This document shows, in pieces, positions 60,464 to 64,000 of a stretch of 64,000 bases of DNA. The notes beneath the pieces were generated by a model. The model had not been told where the DNA came from. It ran no database searches and was given only the letters and a program-made list of their open reading frames with translations. Position 1 is the stretch's first letter; each line of letters begins with the position of its first letter. The DNA is from Tateyamaria sp. ANG-S1 (lineage in GTDB: Bacteria > Pseudomonadota > Alphaproteobacteria > Rhodobacterales > Rhodobacteraceae), in assembly GCF_000814025.1 (NCBI RefSeq), contig NZ_JWLL01000001.1, positions 1 to 64,000 on the forward strand. The letters run 5' to 3'. The translations under genes were made by a program, and so were the position numbers.

Positions 60464-61288
60464 TCATCCATATGTGGGATGGAACGTCCCTGCGGGCGAC
60501 AGGGTGAAAATCTCCACCCCGTCCTCGGTCACACCCACCGAATGCTCAAACTGCGCCGACAGCGACTTGTCGCGGGTCACAGCGGTCCAGTCATCCGCCA
60601 GCGTCTTGGTCTCGGGCCGCCCGAGATTCACCATCGGCTCGATGGTAAAAAACATCCCCGGCTCCAAAATAGCCCCCGTCCCGGGACGGCCATAGTGCAG
60701 GACATTCGGCGGCGCGTGGAACACCCGACCCAGCCCGTGACCGCAAAAATCGCGCACAACAGACATCCTGTGCGCTTCGACAAAACTCTGAATCGCATAG
60801 CCGATGTCGCCAAAGGTGTTGCCGGGCTTCACCGCCTCGATCCCGCGCATCAGGCTGTCATGGGTGACCTCGATCAGCCGCTCTGCCTTGCGGGGCAGCT
60901 TGCCCGCCACGAACATGCGGGATGTGTCGCCGAACCAGCCATCCACGATCACGGTCACGTCGATGTTCAGGATGTCGCCATCCTTCAGCACCTTGTCGCC
61001 CGGAATGCCGTGGCAGACCACATGGTTCACGCTGATGCAGCTTGCGTGCTGGTAGCCTTTGTAGCCGATGGTGGCCGAGGTTGCGCCTGCCTCCTCGACC
61101 ATATCCGTGATGATCTTGTCGATGGCACCTGTCGTCTGACCCGGAAACACATGCGCTGACATCGCGTCCAGAATCTCGGCCGCAAGCCGCCCTGCCGCGT
61201 GCATCCCGGCAAAGTCCGAAGGGTCATAGATGCGTATGCCGTCCTTGGTCAGACGGCCACGGGTGTCACGGTCCAAAGCGCGCTCCAT
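60464..61288 (-). CDS. map: type I methionine aminopeptidase
   Basis: 274 aa. Metal-site stretches: SCISVNHVVCHGIPGDKVLK, then DGDILNIDVTVIVDGWFGDT (two Asp ligands), then VRDFCGHGLGRVFHAPPNVL (His), then MFFTIEPMVNLG (Glu) and SAQFEHSVGVTEDG (Glu). Removes N-terminal Met from new proteins. Normal length. Confidence 0.95.
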   Translation of the reverse strand: MERALDRDTRGRLTKDGIRIYDPSDFAGMHAAGRLAAEILDAMSAHVFPGQTTGAIDKIITDMVEEAGATSATIGYKGYQHASCISVNHVVCHGIPGDKVLKDGDILNIDVTVIVDGWFGDTSRMFVAGKLPRKAERLIEVTHDSLMRGIEAVKPGNTFGDIGYAIQSFVEAHRMSVVRDFCGHGLGRVFHAPPNVLHYGRPGTGAILEPGMFFTIEPMVNLGRPETKTLADDWTAVTRDKSLSAQFEHSVGVTEDGVEIFTLSPAGTFHPTYG

Positions 61289-61338
61289 CAGCGTTCACCT
61301 GTCAAATATACTGCACTGCGGCAAAAAGGGCCAGTGGG

Positions 61339-62043
61339 TCATAGAGCCACGGCTATAGGCGCGCCGACGAGCACGCCCTTTGGTGTTATATGGGTGCCCA
61401 GGCACAGCGTTTCCACCCCTGCCGCGGTCGCAGCCGCATAGGCGGCGGCGTAGGTCGGGTCGATGTCTGCGGCGAGGGTGAAACGATCACAATCCGTGCG
61501 CTGTACCAGATACAGCATAACCGCCCGATGCCCGGCCTCTGCCATACGGGCCAATTCGCCGAGATGTTTCGCGCCGCGCGCGGTGACACTATCGGGGAAT
61601 TCGGCACGTCCCGGCTGCCTCGCCAACGTGACGGACTTCACCTCAACATAAGCGTCCGCCAGCCCATCACCCTGCAAGAGAAAGTCGATCCGGCTCCCTT
61701 GGCCATATTTCTGCTCGGGCCGCACGGTGGAATACCCGTCAAACCCCGGCACGTCGCCTGCCTCGAATGCCGCGCGCAGCGCCTTGTTCGGGACTGCCGT
61801 ATCCACACCGGTGAAATGCCCGCCAGCATGCTCCACCAGCCGCCAGCCAAACTTCAGCTTCTTCTTCGGATCGTCGTTGGGCTCCAACCAGATGCGCATC
61901 CCCGGCTCTGCCAAACCCATCATCGACCCGGGGTTCGCACAATGGGCCACCACCTCACGCCCATCCTCCAGCGTGCAATCGGCCAGAAACCGTTTGTAGC
62001 GTCGGATCAGCGTTGCGGGGACAAGTTCGGTTTGAAAGCGCAT
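61339..62043 (-). CDS. sfsA: SfsA DNA/RNA nuclease family protein
   Basis: 234 aa. Typical sequence: ATLIRRYKRFLADCTLEDG, then VVAHCANPGSMMGLAEPGMR, then SRIDFLLQGDGLADAYVEVK (nuclease-like D...ExK core) and FPDSVTARGAKHLGELARMA. Originally named for sugar fermentation stimulation; now viewed as a PD-(D/E)XK-type nucleic acid enzyme. Downstream of map on the same strand only by position; 50 nt separate them. Confidence 0.92.
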   Translation of the reverse strand: MRFQTELVPATLIRRYKRFLADCTLEDGREVVAHCANPGSMMGLAEPGMRIWLEPNDDPKKKLKFGWRLVEHAGGHFTGVDTAVPNKALRAAFEAGDVPGFDGYSTVRPEQKYGQGSRIDFLLQGDGLADAYVEVKSVTLARQPGRAEFPDSVTARGAKHLGELARMAEAGHRAVMLYLVQRTDCDRFTLAADIDPTYAAAYAAATAAGVETLCLGTHITPKGVLVGAPIAVAL

Positions 62044-62089
62044 GGGCGCAGCCCTATACCGTCACTGGCCGTGCAACAAGGAGGCCATA

Positions 62090-62812
62090 ATGCCCAACCC
62101 CACAGCCGCCATGCTGGTGATCGGAGACGAGATCCTCTCGGGCCGCACCCGCGACGCCAATATGCACTATCTGGCGGGCCAACTGACCGACCACGGTATC
62201 GACCTCAAGGAAGTGCGCGTGGTCAGCGACGACCCCGACGCGATCATCGCAGCGACAAAAGCGCTCAGCGCGGCATACGATAGTGTCTTCACCTCCGGCG
62301 GCATCGGCCCGACGCACGATGATATCACCGCCGACTGCATCGCGGCGGCGTTCGAAACGCATATCGACATCCGCGACGATGCCCGTGCAATCCTGGCCGA
62401 ACACTACGCCAAATCCGGCACCGAACTGAACGCTGCACGGCTGCGCATGGCACGCATCCCCGACGGAGCCGCGCTGATCGAAAACCCGGTCTCCGCCGCC
62501 CCCGGCTTCACGATCAAGAACGTCCACGTCATGGCAGGCGTGCCCTCGGTCTTCCAAGCCATGGTCGCCTCTATCCTGCCCACGCTCACGGGCGGAGCGC
62601 CCCTGATCTCAAAGACGATGCGGATCGAGCGGGGCGAGGGGGACATCGCAGGTCCGCTGGGTGACATCGCCACGGCCCACCCAGACCTCAGCATCGGCTC
62701 CTACCCGTTCCAGAAGGATGGGCGCTATGGTGCCAACGTCGTCATCCGCGGCACCGACGGGGCGGAGGTGGATGCCGCCCTCACCAAACTCGCCGAACAC
62801 TTCCCGGCATGA
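62090..62812 (+). CDS. molybdopterin-binding (MoaB/Mog, CinA N-terminal-like) protein
   Basis: 240 aa. MoCF_biosynth fold: AMLVIGDEILSGRTRDANMH, then VFTSGGIGPTHDDITADCIA, then NVHVMAGVPSVFQAM. Same length as the stand-alone CinA N-terminal homologues, without the C-terminal deamidase. AAGGAGG before ATG 62090. Function likely in nucleotide clean-up rather than molybdenum cofactor. Overlaps the next gene by 4 nt. Confidence 0.86.
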   Translation: MPNPTAAMLVIGDEILSGRTRDANMHYLAGQLTDHGIDLKEVRVVSDDPDAIIAATKALSAAYDSVFTSGGIGPTHDDITADCIAAAFETHIDIRDDARAILAEHYAKSGTELNAARLRMARIPDGAALIENPVSAAPGFTIKNVHVMAGVPSVFQAMVASILPTLTGGAPLISKTMRIERGEGDIAGPLGDIATAHPDLSIGSYPFQKDGRYGANVVIRGTDGAEVDAALTKLAEHFPA

Positions 62813-63522
62813 CGACGCCCGCCGCCTTCTACGCGGCCATCGATGGCACCTGGCCTGCTGCGGCTGTCACGCGCGCAGGCCCCTGGACCATTCGGGACGG
62901 CCAAGGGGGTGGCAAGCGCGTGTCGGCGGCGACGGCGGATGAGCCAACCACAGACCTCGGCCATGCCGAACAAGCCATGCGTGCCGCAGACCAGACGCCC
63001 CTCTTCATGGTCCGGCAAGGCGAAGACGCCCTTGACCACCTGCTCGACCACGCAGGCTACACTGTCGTTGATCCTACAAACGGCTACATCGCTCCCGTCG
63101 ACGCACTAACGGACATCCCCATCCCGCGCGTCACCGCCTTTACCCTCTGGGAGCCGCTGGCGATCATGGAGGACATCTGGGCCAAGGGCGGCATCGGCCC
63201 GGCGCGGGTCGCCATCATGCACCGCGCCAAGACAAAAACGGCGATCCTGGCACGGCACAAGGACAAACCGGCGGGTGCCGCCTTTGCGGCCATCCACGAC
63301 GGCATCGCCATGGTCCACGCGGTCGAGGTACTGGCCCATCAAAGGCGCCAGGGCGTCGCCCAATGGATCATGCGGCAGGCGGCCTTCTGGGCAGCGGACA
63401 ACGGCGCAAACCACATCGCGGTCCTGACGACAGCGGCAAACGGCCCTGCCAACGCGCTCTATCAGGGGTTGGGCTTCCAGCACCTCTGCGGCTATCATTA
63501 CCGCACCGCGCCCAAGACATAG
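62809..63522 (+). CDS. GNAT family N-acetyltransferase
   Basis: 237 aa. The C-terminal half carries GNAT motif A: AMVHAVEVLAHQRRQGVAQW (RRQGVA is the acetyl-CoA pyrophosphate loop), then ANGPANALYQGLGFQHLCGY. The N-terminal 120 residues are degenerate, as in two-domain GNATs. Substrate unknown. ATGA overlap with the MoaB-like gene. Confidence 0.85.
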   Translation: MTTPAAFYAAIDGTWPAAAVTRAGPWTIRDGQGGGKRVSAATADEPTTDLGHAEQAMRAADQTPLFMVRQGEDALDHLLDHAGYTVVDPTNGYIAPVDALTDIPIPRVTAFTLWEPLAIMEDIWAKGGIGPARVAIMHRAKTKTAILARHKDKPAGAAFAAIHDGIAMVHAVEVLAHQRRQGVAQWIMRQAAFWAADNGANHIAVLTTAANGPANALYQGLGFQHLCGYHYRTAPKT

Positions 63523-63532
63523 TGACGGACCC

Positions 63533-64000
63533 ATGACAGACCAGCCGACCGCCCTCGACCTGCCCATGCTCGACCCGCTGCCCATGGCCACGCAGAAGTA
63601 TTTCGACGTGTGCCAGGACAAGCTTGGCATGATCCCCAACGTCCTGAAAGCGCACGCTTTCGATGTCGGCAAACTCAACGCCTTCACCGCGCTCTACAAT
63701 GACCTGATGCTGGCCGACAGCGGCCTGACCAAGCTTGAACGCGAGATGGTAGCGGTGGTCGTCAGTGCCACAAACCGGTGCTACTACTGCCTCACAGCCC
63801 ACGGGGCTGCCGTCCGGGACCTGTCGGGCAACCCGATCCTTGGCGAACAACTCGTGATGAACTGGCGGGTGGCCGACGTCACACCACGCCAGCGGGCCAT
63901 GCTGGTCTTTGCAGAAAAGGTCACGCTCGCTTCGGCTCAGATCGAGGAAGACGACCGGCAGGCTCTGCGCGACCACGACCTGAGCGACCGGGACATCTGG
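63533..64000 (+). CDS. AhpD/carboxymuconolactone-decarboxylase-like peroxidase, cut by the window edge
   Basis: 156 codons read without a stop to the end of the window. MTDQPTALDLPMLDPLPM at the start, then LGMIPNVLKAHAFDVGKL, then LTKLEREMVAVVVSATNRCY and CYYCLTAHGAAVRDLSG, the C-x-x-C...H active site of AhpD-like peroxidase-related enzymes. ATG 63533 lies 10 nt after the GNAT stop, so it probably belongs to the same operon. Confidence 0.87.
   Translation, partial: MTDQPTALDLPMLDPLPMATQKYFDVCQDKLGMIPNVLKAHAFDVGKLNAFTALYNDLMLADSGLTKLEREMVAVVVSATNRCYYCLTAHGAAVRDLSGNPILGEQLVMNWRVADVTPRQRAMLVFAEKVTLASAQIEEDDRQALRDHDLSDRDIW

Overview
The window reads as a chromosomal segment of an alphaproteobacterium of the Rhodobacterales (Roseobacter group). 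This is inferred from the high G+C content, the gene families (GlcDEF, DUF1523, a DUF6638-type protein, a GT14 enzyme with a long C-terminal extension, PrtD/HlyD secretion, lone Hint-domain proteins) and ordinary Rhodobacterales codon use. No rRNA, tRNA or CRISPR array was seen.

Layout. 1-3750: a disturbed accessory zone. It holds a frameshifted gene with an AP2-like segment, an AT-richer fragment with a chimeric GFA-domain ORF, an Imm11-like immunity gene and a 32-codon gene stub, a roughly 700 bp stretch with no convincing gene, and two small unknown genes. 3760-18850: mostly housekeeping and metabolic genes. These are a DUF599 membrane protein, the glycolate oxidase operon glcD-glcE-(small membrane protein)-glcF, two tandem secreted trypsin-like proteases, an Hsp20 with a heat-shock-type promoter, a ClbS/DfsB-like protein, hydrolases, a YegD-like Hsp70, a phytase-like esterase with a Pho-box-like site, and a PLP dehydratase. 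18850-20650: a low-G+C island with inverted repeats and a Hint-domain protein. 20650-26360: L,D-transpeptidase, GabD, a kynurenine-formamidase-like hydrolase, creatinase and a GAF/HisKA_2 histidine kinase.

26418-34918 is the most interesting part. It is a tightly packed block, mostly of overlapping genes, encoding a long coiled-coil protein, a 371-aa protein of no known fold, an AAA+ ATPase, a ClpP/SppA-like serine protease homologue, five small or medium membrane proteins and a DUF6638-like protein. It is preceded by an operator-like array of three ATGTAA half-sites. The gene content suggests an envelope-associated AAA+ machine, possibly for membrane remodelling or stress. Two low-G+C genes inside it look like later insertions.

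34976-43744: RNA methyltransferase, a divergent GT14 glycosyltransferase/sulfotransferase pair, a leishmanolysin-type metallopeptidase, YciB, an SGNH hydrolase, SmpB, and a sulfurtransferase/aminotransferase pair. 43745-45560: an accessory zone with a diverged shikimate-kinase-like gene, a frameshifted P-loop kinase gene, hairpins, and a set of four direct repeats spaced by whole helical turns. 45592-64000: glnK-amtB with tandem NtrC-like palindromes, PBP1A, MlaA-MlaC, a PrtD/HlyD secretion pair, RidA, GDPD, an N-acyltransferase, PCD, MscS, peroxiredoxin, a ferredoxin reductase, RsmD, methionine aminopeptidase, SfsA, a MoaB/Mog-domain protein, GNAT, and the start of an AhpD-like gene cut by the window edge. 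A 36-bp repeated element occurs at least four times (6411, 14221, 29067, 34926), three of them just upstream of a gene start.
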